Below are positions 1 through 15,200 of a stretch of 60,000 bases of DNA, in pieces. Position numbers and translations under genes: made by a program. The notes under the pieces were generated by a model. It worked only from the letters and a program-made list of their open reading frames with translations, did no database searches and was not told where the DNA came from. The DNA lies in the NCBI RefSeq assembly GCF_910592395.1, contig NC_088319.1:16494001-16554000 (forward strand), given 5' to 3'. This DNA comes from Lineus longissimus (Eukaryota > Nemertea > Pilidiophora > Heteronemertea > Lineidae). Every line of letters begins with the position of its first letter. The first letter of the stretch is position 1.

Positions 1-1221
1 CGTCGGAGTTGCTGTCAATATGAATAATCAAACTGACGATACCGGGTTATCATGTCAAAAATGGTTGTTTAATGATGTCAACAATGTCTCGCCCAATCTC
101 AAATTCCCATTAAAGTATCTTTTTTCCAACTCTGCTAAATATCAACCAACACTAAAGCTACTCGGTTCAGCAGTTACCAAAGGCACACAAGCCTTGATAT
201 GATTATTCGTAGCCCCGGATTACGCTGTCAATAATATCGTTGATATCGCTACCAAATGTCATTCCTGTAGTAGTCTAACTTCTCTCCTCTTTACACATAA
301 TCCTTACCAAAACAACCAGTATTTACTGACAGTAACACAGTGTTTAAACAAGATTCATCAGAACCCAACTCTTCGTCTTCTTCAATTCCACAGTCGATTC
401 TACAGTTGGCAGAGATATTGATTCGAACGCATGCTATACAGATGGTCCAGTGCTTCGACATAGAGGTTGTACATTTAACCATGCATGGCTTGTGTGCATT
501 CTGTATTACGTATTGGGGTACATTCACCTCATATGCAGCTTTCGTATGAAGTTGTGAGGTACTTGATATTGAAATTAAAGATACTCTCCGCAGTCTGTCA
601 TTGTAATCATGTGTTTTATGCTGTTATTTCGTGAATGGGAAACTTTATAAGCTTGTAATCTCAGAGCATCTGAAGATTTGCCTTACCCGTACAAAGGCTT
701 TAAACCAAAAAAGCATTTGAAACAGTAATAGATATAGTGTTGTCGCTTTCACCGTTCATGGAGTTTTTGCCGGCCTTCCCAATTTGCAATGCCATCCAGA
801 ACAAATAACATTTGCTACCACAAAAATGCCATTAGGTTAGTCATTTACATAAAAGCTATTGTGAAGCGATGTTATTGACTTGGACCAAGTCAACCAGCCG
901 AACTAAATGTGCACATTAATACTTGATCGTTAATAACTGCCATCTGTTTAATATAGCTGGCAGCCATTTTCCTACACTTGCATGATATAGCCCCATTAAG
1001 CCTCAGTCATTAGTTTGTCCAAAGCGCCTTGCAGTAGGTTGTGAATTATCGTAAATCCAGCTGTTGCAAAATTGTTTGATGGGTACAGTTTGAAGAATAT
1101 GTGATCCCTTTGATCAGACCTTAGCTGGTCGCTTTAGTTGTGTTTCTCTCAAATGAAACGCTAAGATGTCCTCAATATCAGTGTATGAAGCTACTAGAAC
1201 CATGATTAAGAATTTTTTCAT

Positions 1222-1320
1222 CTTTCAGAGTTGAATTTTTTTAAATTTTCAAAGTCAAAAAAGTTTTGGGAATGATGATGTTACTTCACTTTGAGCAGAA
1301 AACAAAAAAACCAGTGAAAA
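1222..1320 (-). repeat. Dispersed AT-rich repeat, copy 1
   Basis: Reverse complement of a roughly 100-bp sequence that recurs at 17155-17262, 24594-24686 and, rearranged, at 41287-41390. Shared blocks read TTTTCACT..TTTTTTTCTGCTC, then AA.TGAAG.AAC.TCATCA, then CCAAAAGTTTTTTG.CTTT and finally TTCAACTCTGAAAG. No coding capacity or terminal inverted repeat is obvious. It is probably a short non-autonomous mobile element. Confidence 0.6.
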
Positions 1321-4300
1321 ATTTTTTTGGACTCAGACATTTTTTGCCGGGTTAGGGTAAGGGTTAGCAGAAAAAAAGTTAAAAATTCTGAAAAATTTTC
1401 AAGCTTTCATCTCAGATGTCATACACACACACAGAACATACATTTGACTGAGCATCATTCATCCTGGTTTCAAGCAGTATGAATGCCTCCAGGGATCCAA
1501 TCCCAGTCGGTCATGTCCATCTCCCCGATCCACACTGAATCTCATTTTATAAATAATGAATTCAGTTCTTACCATCCTTGCGGCCATCAATAGAGCAGGC
1601 TAGAGGCATACCAAATCATTGGAACTACCTATGACGTGCAGTCCATCGGAATCGATGTGTTTTAGAGATGCAGAACTACTAAGAAATTATATGTAAGAAA
1701 TAGCCTTCGTCCTGTACCATGCCATTCCAAAGTCCGCTCCTCTTGTAAGGAGTTTGTCACTGAAGAAAACTCTTGCTCATGGTGACACCTGTACTTATAT
1801 CTTTAGCAAGTTTTACGCTTTGAAGCTGTTGCACCTAACCCAAAACCTTCTGTTGATGGGCAGGAGTCTGTCATATCTCGGGGTGTTTGGCCCTAAATGT
1901 ATTCAGAGTACATCCAGTCAGCATTGCTTTTAACATGTTGGAGAGTTGAGCTGTCTGTCAAGTCCATCATGGCAAGGTTGAGTGACCCAATCTAGAGCCT
2001 ATCCTGGTACTGGAGATATATCACGGATTATGGATCTAACGAATATACTTGTCAAGCAGAACATTCTCATGTGACATGGCTAGGGCATGTACATGTAGGC
2101 GGCAACATGGCATTTCTTGCTACAGCTCTACCTTACAAAGGCAACATGAGGCCAGAGGGTAGGCGGCTACATATACCTTCTTTCTGTTAGAGAGTCTGAC
2201 GTTAGTGAAAAGGACACTCCTTTCTTCAATGTCATGATTGTACAGTGAAACACATGATATTGTTACAGCTGTGTGTACGAGTCGACTATCAAAGAAAAGT
2301 AATGTTTTATTGCATATTTCTATGCGAAATGATACTGTGGAGGGACAAGAAATGGGCAGTAAAGAGATAAGGCCAACTATGACCAGAAAACCCATCAGAT
2401 TGAAGGCTTGGAGTTGGGCAGTGAGCTAAGGTGTTTGTTAGTCCTTGTACTTTGGCTATGATCTGGAACTTTGGTTTTCAATATCGTCACATTATTGTAC
2501 CACCAGTTTATCACCGTACAGTATCGATTGCACTAAAGGATATCAGTTTTCAGCTCTGCTGCAGCAAATATTTCATAGCCAGTACAGGTGAATAATGAGT
2601 TAAAAGCAATAACGATCGCCACCCTCCTTTATTAAATCTGAATGAATTCCTCTGACGTTGGCCTTGACAACGAGATGGTGACTGTTTCCATGGTTACCAT
2701 TTTTATCTCGGTGAAACAGGTTTTTATGAAATATTCATTTTATCATTTGCGATTTAAAACTAACCAATTGGTTTACACAAAATAATTTATTAGATGTACT
2801 GTACATGTGTCTACCATCATGCAGAAAGAGGGCAGATCTGTTTGCAATGATGCAAGGAAGAACAATCATGACCTTGGTCCCTGGTGACAGAACAGTGCTG
2901 TCCATCAGCAGTATCTGCTCTAGGCCTAGTGGCTGACTGGGAAAGCACTGGCCATGGGTTCCTCCATGCCTTCTAAAAGGTCAATCTCAGCCTCCTTCCA
3001 GGGATGAGTTTCAGCATCGGATTAAGCCCAGCGCCTTCCAGTCATGACCAACTGTTGCAGCCAATAAAGTGTTAACCGTGACAGCTTGCTGGAGATGCAA
3101 AGATCAATAGTGAGAGCCAATAGATAAAAGCAGTACAGCGCAATATGCGAGGATAATTTTTTACATGGCTCAACATCAGATTTTATACAACACTGCTGCA
3201 AAATATTGCATTGCGAAAAAAAGTGAACTTTTCTATCTGATTATTTGATAAAATAGCGAGTGAGGCCTTTCGCCCAGCTGACAGCAACTGCTTTTCCTAC
3301 TGATGAAAAAGCACAGTCAAGTTATAAAATATGCTCCTCCCCTCGTATTGAATACAATAATTATGCCTCTGGGGTGATATAAGCATTAAGCTCGGCTGTT
3401 TGCTGATGGTTTATTGACCAGCATCATGCTTTACAGGATGTCATCAACATGCATTACATCACGTCATCATCCACTTGTTAGCCACAGCAACACTTGCCAT
3501 AAGCGGGTGATTGGATTTCATGGAATTACGGCGGGATTCTGCCCCATGATACATGATATCATCAGGCACTTAACCGCCTGCCAGAGGGAGACATTGTGGT
3601 CTGGGTATTGGCAGTGGTCATTCTCTCTAAAAGCTTACACCTAAGAATCCATCAAGAACTAAAATAACGCCATCCCCTCGCTAATTTTAATCGTTTTTAT
3701 GATTTCATGCTGTTGAGTCAAACTTAAACTCAATTCAACCTTCAATTTACCAATTGTATTGGCTTTTGAAGTGAAATCCCCATCGGAAACAATTCGCTGC
3801 ATTCGTTTACCATAGCAACAGGCTAGCATGCAGGGCTACATATGTACCATGCTCGCAATAGCCAGACATTGATTTTCATCTCCGAGTAACCTTGTCTTTC
3901 CGACTGTTGTTGCGGTCAAAGGGATACAGTGGTATTACTAACGACAGGTGTGGCAGCATTTGCGAACTTCAATTGCCAAAGCATCCAGATAAAGAGTAGG
4001 GAAAATTTGGGTATGAGATATGTTGGCACCGTTTTAGCTGGTTACAATCTAAGTTTTCTAACGGCAAAACATGAGATAACTTCAAAAATCTATTCTTTCA
4101 TAACATAAAGCCAAGTTCCCTGGGCAAAATGTTGGGAAGACATTCAACTGCTTCAGGCATATGATGAGAATAAGCTCATACAATCTCAAAGCAAAATAAA
4201 TTCTGCTTTAAATTCAACATTCCAAGTTTTCTTCCCTTCAAAAGGAAAGCAATCATTCCCAAACACAAAATCAAGGTATCAATTATACTTCACACATATG

Positions 4301-5712
4301 TAAAAGTCAACCTCTAAGCGTTTTGGGCCTACCTGAAATCTTTTTTCATCTTCAAACATATTTGTGTCAGTTTGTCGCCTTTGATCATTGAGCTAGACAA
4401 ATCAACTGAAATCCGAACCTTTAAACTCTCACTTGAACTTAAATCGGCTGCTAACAAAGATGACACAAGAGAATACGCCATTCATTGACTTGAAAGTCAT
4501 AAAAACGGCGTTGGCAAGTCGATTTCAAGCCGTCTGCTTTGAGTAAATGATGTTTCAGAGCACTGCATGAGGTCATGGGGATATATTTGGTGGTTAAGGT
4601 TTTCAACTGCTAAAATGAACTGAACAAACATCATGGGTTTCCATGAGGTTTGCTCTCATGGTATGTTGCCATCGCCACAACATTTGAATCACTTGGCATT
4701 TTTGACGCAGGCCATGATTTGACAAGTTATGCGGAGACCTGACAGCACATAATCCATTGGCAATCCCACAGGTTTATTGGCTATTCTATGCAGAAACTAA
4801 ACTAAAAGCACACTCCCCGCGGTGGAATGATATGATTATTATTATGCATCCTGTGTTGATGACACCATGTGTACGCTGACCGAATGACTGTCAAGAATAG
4901 CATCATATCGATTTGATGAATCCAAGAATAAATAAAGTCTATAGTCGACTTCATAAGCAAATGTCACTGATCTTTTGGGCCACTGTGCAAATACAACTGG
5001 GCAACTTTCTTCAAAGTTAGGATTTTTCTCTAATCTAACTATGGGACCCAACATCAGAAGGCAGTTACATAACTCTTTGAGTAGGCCCCTCCCAATCCTG
5101 GGACAACACTTGGGTGAGGGCAGTCTTCTCAGAGTTGCAAAGAGCTTCCGAAAGACGCCCATATCTGTTGCAAAAACCAATCATCTCTGTACATCACCAT
5201 ATTAACTTCTCACCAACATTATGGGTTAATCGCTCTCCGTTCAAAAGAGATGTTACTACCGGCAATCTCTTTGATCTTACCCTCTCTGATGATGTGACAA
5301 AAACCACCATCTCTCGCATCTCCATGCATCATGATAATTTTGTTAGTGTGTCTGAATTACAAAGCAATGCTCAGAGGCAGCTGTAATTGTAACCACAGGA
5401 GTGATAACATGCTTGGGTGATTGTCTCAGCTCAAATAATTACCGAGATGAATGGAGAATTCATATCAATGTATTGTAGGATGGATGATGTGTTATCACTG
5501 TATGCTATAGTCGCTTCCATTCATGGCAATTAGATGAAATAATATCATATAAGGGAAAATATCGTATAATGATATCAAGGGATTATATCATTCCTGCAAT
5601 AGGCAGTAAAGAGTCATTCTGTCTACTGATGCCTAAATACTGAGGGTATAAGAAAAGTTGTGCACTATTACATATTATTTGAACACAATGGTCTTTTCTA
5701 ACCCATGATGTC

Positions 5713-5830
5713 AACATTTACCATGGTGAATGCAGATTTCAGCATGGTAAATCTCAATTCACCATGGTAAATCTCAATTTACCATGGTAAATCATCATTT
5801 CACCATGGGGAATTGGGATTCATTTTCGTG
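5713..5830 (-). repeat. CCATGG-palindrome dispersed repeat, copy 1
   Basis: A run of near-palindromic units of the type TTCACCATGGTGAA / TTTACCATGGTAAA spaced by about 16-22 bp. Its reverse complement matches the copy at 45964-46080 in order and flanks, including the shared edge CGAAAATGAATCCCAA. A third copy lies at 32071-32150. It looks like a dispersed palindromic repeat or miniature element rather than a gene part. Confidence 0.65.
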
Positions 5831-8800
5831 AGGGTGCATACCTCTCTTCATGAATATTCATAGAAAGACAATATTTACAATTCTTGTTTGGAAAAAATGT
5901 ATAGTTCTACCCATTTTCTGCTTTATTTCCTTTCAGTTTCATTTTGTATTCAAATTTGTTAGCAAATTTATTTCGTATAGAAATACAAGGCCTTTTCATC
6001 AATCTATTTCTACTATCCTTTTGATAATTCGATCAGAAATTGTTTCAAAATCTCTTGTGTTGATCAACTCTGTGTTAAATTTTTATCAATTTTCGTGGCA
6101 GATGGTTTATATTGCTCACTGTACGTGTTATGAATGACAATATGATATGGTGACTTTAATCATATAGACACCGTAGCTGCTGATATATTGGTGCCAGAAC
6201 TGATGTTGTTGTGTGACATTTTGGAAAGATTTTGTATTGAATATTTGGCATGTTTTGAAGGTTCTTGAACCCAAGTTTTAAACATCTGGATATTGGAATG
6301 AATTGTCATAGATTCTTGTTTCACGCTCGTAAACTTTGCCATTTTATCAGTGTATATTGTATCTTATAGCCGTTTGCACATATTTCTAAATCGTTGGCAG
6401 AAATTTTGCATTAATGTGTTTAAATGATCAGCGTTTATTTCAAGTTAACTTAGTAGGTTAATAGGAGGAGAGATAAATTGGGCCCTTTCCATTATTTCTC
6501 ACGACCTGATAAATGACCACAGAAACGTCAAGTTCCATTATTTGCTGGGAGCTAATTAAAAAACTGCTGAGAAAAGTTGAAATCTGTGCAAAAGGCTTTT
6601 GTCCTCAGAAATTAAAAGAAAAGGCACAAAGTACTAGTTTTTTCACGCCTGCACTTTTTTCACTTTTACTGTGTAATCTGCACTGAGTGTTTATTGTTAT
6701 AAATATCGTTGTACAGGGTTTTTACAATGACGCATACCTTGTAAGTAATGTCAGCAGACACATTGCAATACATATCTTCAGTTTGTTTTAACATAGTCAA
6801 AAATCATTATTTTGTTTTCTGCTATTATCAATACTCAATCTAATGTAATTTTGTAGAACACTTTTGTTTTCTTTTAACCCTGTTTCTTGCAAAGTAAAAC
6901 ATGTTCTGATAAAAGAGTTGTACTAATCTTAGCTCGTTGGATACCGATGCATGTCACTCGCTCGTGATGAGGACAAGAGATATGACTTTCAGAGTGCATG
7001 CCACCCTCAGTGAAGGGGTTAACATAACATTACATGTACAGGGAATACCTGAAGCGTGTCAAAACCATCCTTGGGGTCCATTGGTGTAAGATTGTGATCA
7101 ATTCATTCTTTAATTGTCACGTTTTCAAGAAATGATAACACAGGAAAAAGAAGCATGTTGGAAACATTCTTGGGGTCCTTTTATGTAAGATATTTCTTGT
7201 CCGTCGTAAGAAGCAGGGTTCTTCTAGCTTTCGAACCAATCATAACCATCAAAACAATTATCTTCATCTCATACACTCAATCAGCACTTACTTTACATCT
7301 GTAATCATTTGACAGCTTTTCAAGACATTTTGATGTTGTCTGTGAACTCTTCGTCTCAAGGGACACAACATTTTGCCCTAGATGTACTTCATGTTGTACA
7401 CGCATGTTTCATACCATCAACTCTCAGTCTACGCATGTCAATAAAACTAATATCTCTCAGACTTTCAGACCTAATGATCATCTGTCAAGGCATCTTTGTC
7501 ATTTAGAGAACTTAATTTTGACAGTGACTCTCTCTCTAAAGCGCTCTGCAGACAAGCGTTTTTAATTGCTGCAATCTGAGATCATGCATGCTTTTATTGC
7601 TCACCAATGGCAGGCCGCAGTGATAAAAATCACTCATGAGCACTTGTCAAGGACACATTTTGACTCAACTCAGTCATGTCAATCCTCTTAAAGTAGGCTG
7701 GTCCAGATTTCACAACCGGTCAGGTCTGAGTAAACTTTTTTTTCAATGCGTGGTATCCATAAGGTGAGGTTGCCATACAACATTTTCACATCTGGAATGA
7801 AACCCATTACACTTTGATCATCCCATGTCATATGTTGAAATCATTCAATACCACACCATAAACTCAATAGAAAGCCACTTTATTTGGAACTGAAGTGTCA
7901 TTCTTGATCTAGATGTGGGACCGTCTGATTGGAATATGGTACAGCTGTTTATTATTGGCCAGGGGAGTGGTTTGAAAAATATTGAGTTAAGACCTGAGCG
8001 TTGACTATGATGTTATCAGCTTTCTGAACAATAGTGGATGATTTGTGATTGAAAGTAGGTACCCCAGCCTGGGAAAATAAGTGGTTTACACTCCTGTCAA
8101 CTGCAAAATGACCATACAATCATGAAACGACATCAGGCATGTTGCATTTGATGCTGCCTTTTAGACCCCCCTCCCCAGTCCTCACACCCCCCTGAAGGAA
8201 ATAAACAGCTGCTATTCACTTATTGATTTGTGTTATTAACCTACAGATCCATTGGTATCATAAGCAAACAGTTATGGTATAATTGATCAATTAAAGATGT
8301 CGGATTGGATGAAAATATCGATAAATTGATCGTTTGACGATGTTGGTGAAACCGATGGTGATTGATATAATCAATGTTGTTGTTCATGTTTGTTGTGAAT
8401 GTGGGGAATTTTGCAAACAGCTAAATAAGTGATCCAAACCTTTGAGGAAGCAACGAATAATTATCTCCACTTTTGCTTGAAAAGCAGTGGTAAGCTTAGC
8501 TGTAGCTGTGACTGGTGTGGCTTGTTTTCCTTAATGGGACTCGTGCGGCTATAGGCAGAAGCTCAGCAGGCAGATGCTTTCTGTATCTTCTTACCATCAG
8601 CACTATTTTCATGCCAGTACGAGGAAGATTTTCATTCATACGTCAAACCTGACCATTCTCAAATTGTGTATACTTAGACCGCCAATTGAATGCCCAGCTT
8701 CTGCCTCTAGTGTCCCTTTAAACGATTGACAAAGAAGCTTCAAACTTTTATCAAAACATGTAGGAGGAGTCAAATTCAACAGGCCTTCGATGTTCTTATT

Positions 8801-9262
8801 TCATTGAAATGACCCAGCCTATCGAAACCTTTGTTACCGGTATACTGGTAGGCCCTAATAATGAGAATTCAGACAGTAACTTCTTATGTCACACACAGCT
8901 AGGCCTAGTTATTACGACCAGTATAAGTTTGGGGAGGTTTTCATTGAGATAAAAGTTGTTGTCATGCAGTGGCCTGGAGTCACCCTGTCTCCTCCTTGCA
9001 TCAAGTTCAGTACGTAATTTGAGTCATAATGACAATGGCTTCTGAGCCACTGTGGGAAAAGGTATTTGGATAATCCTATACACCAGTCACTTTTACCTAT
9101 ATCTTGCATTCACCATATCAGATGTTACAAGAGAAAGCACTATCATCAGTTTTTGTGACCTGAATGTGTACAGTGCCTGTTACAGCATAACGAGCCCTTA
9201 CTCTTGACTGCTGAATCTTTCTCTCCTTTGCTAATTTTCAAAGTTTGTCCTCCATATTTCAG

Positions 9263-12200
9263 AGCGACGAGGAAGATGGTGGTATCACATTCGACACGAG
9301 AAGCAAGGACGAAAAATCATGTTTCTTCAGGGATGGCAAGAGAAGAATAGGTAAGGTTGGGTCTATCCAGAGCAGAATTCTGGAGGCTAACATCCTAATT
9401 GTATGAATACCAAGTTTCAGCAAATTTGCTTGCATGATAACTGCACAACGACATTCTGTATAACAGCATTTCTATTTTGCTGATCCACCAGTAAATACAC
9501 AAACAGGACCACTCCAGTACCAGCAGAGGAAGAATTGGCTCAATCAATCCTAGTCAAAACTTGTTAGCATTTCTAACAATTGCCTGATTATTTGATTGGG
9601 TTTTGGAGAAGGCTGCCAACCCTCTTACATGTCATCTCCCTCAGCGACAGGATGATCACTGTCAGGTTACCAGCATACTCTGTTGTCATAATTAAGCCAG
9701 TTTGGTGGCAAATGTTAAAGGACCAACAGAGTTATCAAGGGCATTATTACCAAGCTGTCAGCAACTGACTCCTCTTTTACCCAACTGTTGTTGTTTTTAT
9801 CATAAAATATAGCACACAAGTACAGCTCTTTCAAGTGTCGAGCCGGTTCAGCTTTGAATTACATGTTATTTCAGCTTTACATCACATTATCGCAATATTG
9901 TGGTGTCTATGGTATGATTCCCTCGACATCTGTTTACACCGTGGCCTATTGAACACACACAGCATGTACAGCATGCGCCTAGCTCTACCTCTGTGCCAAG
10001 GCCTATGCAGCCATTGTCTGTACAATTAAGCTCCTGTAGAAATCAATATGTATTAAGTGACTAATCAATGCCTCCATCGATGGTCAGATGCACATGGCGC
10101 CATCTATCATTAATCCTGTAGATTTGAGGTGAACGTTATATCATTTGAGATTATGATTTCGAGGACTGAACATCACACTATTGGGATGTATGTTTATACA
10201 AGGTATTGGTGACATCTGGGGGTGGGGATAAGAAACACTACTGTCAATATCGAGATTGTATTGATACGGCAGGGTAACTGCATGCCCTTTTATTTCAACT
10301 TCGTAGCAACTGATCAACTGGTCTTAGAGCAGTGAAACTAGAGTATTGTTACTTAAGAAGATACAGTGGTCCTGTAAGTCTCATCTAGAATGTCGACTCT
10401 CCGTTCCACGGAGGATATGAGTCTACTTGAATACGATGCCAAGACACGGTTGCTAGGCAACGGTTCCTCTCTGGCTGGTTGCCGAGTATTTGGTTATGGT
10501 TGCTGGGCGCCCAGCTCATCTTATTTTGACAGGACAGCCATGAAACTGAATATTTGAATTGCTTGTATGATAAAAAAACAGAGAGTTGATATAAGACATG
10601 AACTGGACCAGCAACTGGTAGATCGTACAAGGGGCGTGGCACAATAACACCTTATTGTGATGACAATTAAGCAAAGACTTATATAGTTATATCTTTTGAT
10701 GATGTCTTCTTTGTTTTATTTCAGATTTTGTCTTGGTCTGGGAAGAAGAGTTGATAGGTGGAGACACCAAGCCCACTTCTGCACAACAACCAGGACAGAA
10801 ACGCATCAAAACAATCGAGGAAAAAAAGAATTTATGGCGGAACAAATTTTTAAACAATCTGCGGCGTGGAGGCCTAGAAATGGAAGAGGTACGTAAGGGT
10901 TTGGGAAGTTGAATTTCTGGAACAATTTTTTTGGTTTTTGTGTGTAGTTGTAATAACAAAACTTGACTGATTTCATTAATTTTACCATATTTGTTAATTT
11001 TTTTTGAAAGTCAATTCCACTATCATATTTGGGCATGTTTTGAGTCCAGCGGTAAAATGTATTGTGCTTTCAATTGGTAAAAATATAGTTTGTGATGGGT
11101 TTGCTAATGGCTAAAAAGTAAATCATAAGGCGATTCCTTTTGGAGCTATGTGAAAGAATGATTTATCTTACAACAAAATGATCACGTTTAACTCACTTCT
11201 TTTTCTGATTCCTAAAAGTCTGAACATAAAATCTTCATGAAGCGAAAAAAGGTAACTGAGGTTGAGGAAGTTCAGGCATGTTTGCATCCTCCCTGACCAG
11301 TCCTAAAATTACACATTCTCGAAAATTCAAAAACTCATTTTTCAGACATTTTACACTACATTTTGAGAAAATTCTTTCAAAAGCTCATTTTTCAGACATT
11401 TTACATTGCATTAAACGCATTCTAGGAACTGTTTCAAAAGCTCATTTTCAGATATTACACAATACGTTATGCACTCTAGAAATTCTTTCAAAAATTATTT
11501 CAAGACATTTTACATTACATTTCTAGAAATTCTTTCAAAAACTCAATTTTTAGACATTATACGTTCCATTACACAGTTATTCAGATCGAATTTTTCAGAC
11601 ATTTTACATTACATGTCATTGAAAATTTTTCAAAAACTCATTTTTTAGACATTTTACATCAAGCTAAGCACCGCATTTTACCATACTGTGGAATGCATTA
11701 AAAGCACATCCAATACAGATTGTCATACGCTTATTTCAGATTTTGCCACTATTTTCACAAAGACCCAGTTTTAAAGCATGATTTTTCCAGATTTATCTGA
11801 GATGGTTTAAGCTGACTGGCATGCACGGTGTCTTTTTCATACTCCCCTCAATAAAGATTCATCAGCTCCACTATACTGCTCCTATAAGCAGTTGCTAATT
11901 ACTCCACTGTTAATCCAATCAAAGTGGTACATTTTTTTTGCTCTAAGGCAATAAAATCTATACTAAAAGTATAAAAGTAGTGAGAATAGATAAGGAATAT
12001 GAACTGTCTTGATTCTCTCAATACCAGAGTACAACACAAAGTAATGCGGCACAAATGCCTAAAATTCCTACATCGGTAAGCCTCTTCTTAATAAGCGCCA
12101 TTGCCGGCAGTTCTCCCGATTGCCGTTTGCTCGATCCATTCAGTATCCTCTCATCTTAGCCAGCTGCGTCTTGTGTCTAGCTTTGGCCAGAAGCTAGGTC

Positions 12201-15200
12201 ACTTTCGTGAAAAATCTTGACATCTCAGAGAGGATTAAACCCAACCCTTTAATAAATCATTTACCAAGAACAAGAAGTTCTTGCATTTGAGCGAGGTTTA
12301 GGGAGCAATTTTCAATGTATCTTCTTGAAATTTTGTTCTGTCTAAAGCTTACTGCCCTGTTATAATATCGCTTTGATAAACTAATTACAAATGATGATCA
12401 GCGTTTTCCATTCTCTGCTGCTGTCTTTCACCAACAGCATTATTTTCAAATTCACGCATCGCTCATTCTTTTTCAGGAGGCTTCTCCCATTTCTTACCCA
12501 GTTGTCAAACAGGTTAAGGGATCTTCATATTGTTTTTCAATCAAAATAACTTGCTTTTTGTGTCAACCTTATTCTCAGTCATTTCTATTGTGACCCTAGG
12601 ATGTTTTCTCTCATGTTCTCTTACGCCTTTGAAGACTGTTGGCAGGACTGTTTTTCCTCTTCACTAGAATGTAACTCCTTTCTGGTATGGCTCATATAAA
12701 GCTAGGTGTGACACAAGATTTTATTATAATTGCAGATGCTGACAGGTCAAAACATAACCTTAGCATTTCTGTTGATAACAGATTTTAAAGACTGTCTTGT
12801 CATGATCACGCAGACATCTAACCGTCTGTCTGCTCCCAGCTTTAGGCCCTACGCTGTCTACAAGAAAAACCAATAAGATTTTGTCAGTTCATACAGTTAT
12901 TGACTTCAGTGGAGATTATCATGAAGATCTTTGTAGAAATCGATTTGCATATTTCGGCCCTTTTTATTCCCCTGTCAACAGTCTTCAGTGGCGTAATATG
13001 TAGACCATCAATTTTTTTACTAATCTTTCATCCATATTTGTTCCACAGGCTATCGGCATAAAGGTACTTGCCATGTTAGTGGATTGGGACCCAGTTGTCT
13101 GACGGTGGCTGAATAGGACGATCATTGCCTGTCATGAGATGTCTTGACATGAGATTGCAGGCCATAGCTAGCTTTTTGGTTGGGAAGGGGAGCAAAACAC
13201 CCCTTTCTTCACTCCCAGTCTAAAAATCTCCCCAAATCTGTGTGGAATGGCCCCTGCCAAACTCTAGCTACAGGTCTGCATTGCAGCACCCTCTGCCTTG
13301 ACCCTGTCAGTCACTGACAATGAACAATCTCTTGATATCAAGACATCTCATAATAAAGACGATCTGATTGTATTACTAGCCAACGACGTCTGCCAGATGA
13401 CTGGGTCCAGTCTACCTGTTAGTTGGCGTGACCGTGCATGGACAGTCTAAACCGCTCTCAACCAGAAATTCCAACCAGGAACTAAAAATGGGGCCTTATA
13501 CAGCTCTCTCCCATTGCAAATTAGTTTGTAAGCTGTAAATTTTCAGAATTTTCCGTCTCTATTTCTCACGTTCCTATGTGTTATAGACTTCACTACTACT
13601 TGTAAGTTAAGTCCGAAGGCTCAACTCAATCAAAAACTGCGATTCTATAGGATGTTTTCAAGAGTTTTGTTATGGTATGGGAGGTTTAGACTGTTCACTA
13701 AAGTGATGAATATCGTGTTTTGTACAAACACACTCGATCATGATTGTAACTGATATTGCTTCATGTAAAAAGGAGCTTCAGAATTCTCACAAGAAAGCTA
13801 GATTGAGCATTTTTGGTGAAATTAATGGGTTCTGACACTCTTTACTCCTTGGCATTGGATAACAACTCATCGAATTCAAAGTGAATATCGCCAACTATAT
13901 AGGTGTCCATACAACGTCTTGACTATTCTGCACCTCATTCGTCATCAAAACTAGCATGAATATGCTCCCAAACTGATGCATGAGTCACTACTATGGAACT
14001 CTGCTATGGCTATTCAGGAATAGAAGCAGGTGTTCAGCAGATCGGTTCAAGATAATATTTCTACGCCGATTGACAGAGATGTTGGCCAGGGATGATTTGA
14101 TCCCATCTTAAATTCTGTAGGCTTGTACTGGGGTGACTGGTTTCCTCCTAAAGAGGCTGTATTACACGCAGGAATACCAAAAAGGCCCACTAAACCATGT
14201 CACGTCAGTAGCAGCATATCATTAGCAGGTCGTTCCCAAGATAATTCCAAACAATTTCAAATAAATTTTCAACTCAATCAATCAAGTTGTTAGTATCACC
14301 ATAGTAACGGAAACCTCTATGGACTTATCCATTTGATTGATATTAAGTCCAATTATGAAAATCATTATAAAAATATACTGCTAATCCAATGGTGAGGGTG
14401 AAAAAGTTGTTATTCAGTTGCCATGGACATATAGGTTGTCATGTGTATATAACGTCAGAGTGCATTCAAATTGTCCATTCATTTTACTCGCTAATTCAAT
14501 CCGTGAAAAAAATGTCATCGCCATTTGACAGTGTGACTCTACTGGCTTGGTTCAGCCTGACTGAAGTTGCCCTCTGGTTTGAGTGGGTAAAGAATGGACC
14601 AACTGAATGCGCCACATTTTTGTTGCTGAAGTTGATGTTAGGTGCACTCCTAGTTATGCAGCAGTCGATGTAAAGCACCCCCCCCACACCCAGGTGATCA
14701 ACACTTGAAACTTTGCATTTCTTACCAACGTCAGGATTTGACACTTATTGCTAATTGCTGAGAGCTTGGTGCTTATTCAACTCTAAGTTAGTGGTGACCC
14801 CTGGGGGGGGGGGGGGGGGACAAGGTTTACATTGACAGCTGCGATATGATGTGTGTAATAATGACCAATGGTGTTGTGACATCGGAGAGATGTGCATATG
14901 TTATTTGAAAGTTTGTGTCCGACGACCCCCTCCCGCCTCATGGTCCTGTCTGTCCGTCCCCTCTCCTGTCCCTCTCATGGTCAATCTCTCCATATTCACT
15001 ATATACACTCCCCCCCCCGTCCCCTTGTGCCTTTGCTGTTGTGACTGAAGCCCTAATAGGCCCTAGTCCCAACACCACCATCAAGTTATCAATATAAGTA
15101 TTGAGAACTTGAAAATTATACCTAAAGTGCTCTGAACTTGATTTTTCTGGGAATTAGTCTTGTACTGTCATTAAGCTTCACTTCTGAACTTAAGTCTTGG

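Larger units (their letters stand above)
1..9262. other. Non-coding region upstream of the first visible anoctamin exon
   Basis: No open frame here shows a family resemblance, splice-flanked conserved block or codon pattern that I can defend; open frames are short (under about 115 codons) and on both strands. The stretch is either intergenic DNA or the 5' intron of the anoctamin gene, whose first visible exon at 9263 begins mid-protein. It contains a dispersed repeat at 1222-1320, a short TTAGGG-like run near 1350, and a CCATGG-palindrome repeat at 5713-5830. An upstream coding exon could be hidden here, since anoctamin N-termini are poorly conserved. Confidence 0.6.

Noticed and set aside
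1349-1366. GGGTTAGGGTAAGGGTTAG, telomere-like
   Set aside because: Only about three imperfect units, next to a dispersed repeat; too short to call an interstitial telomere tract.
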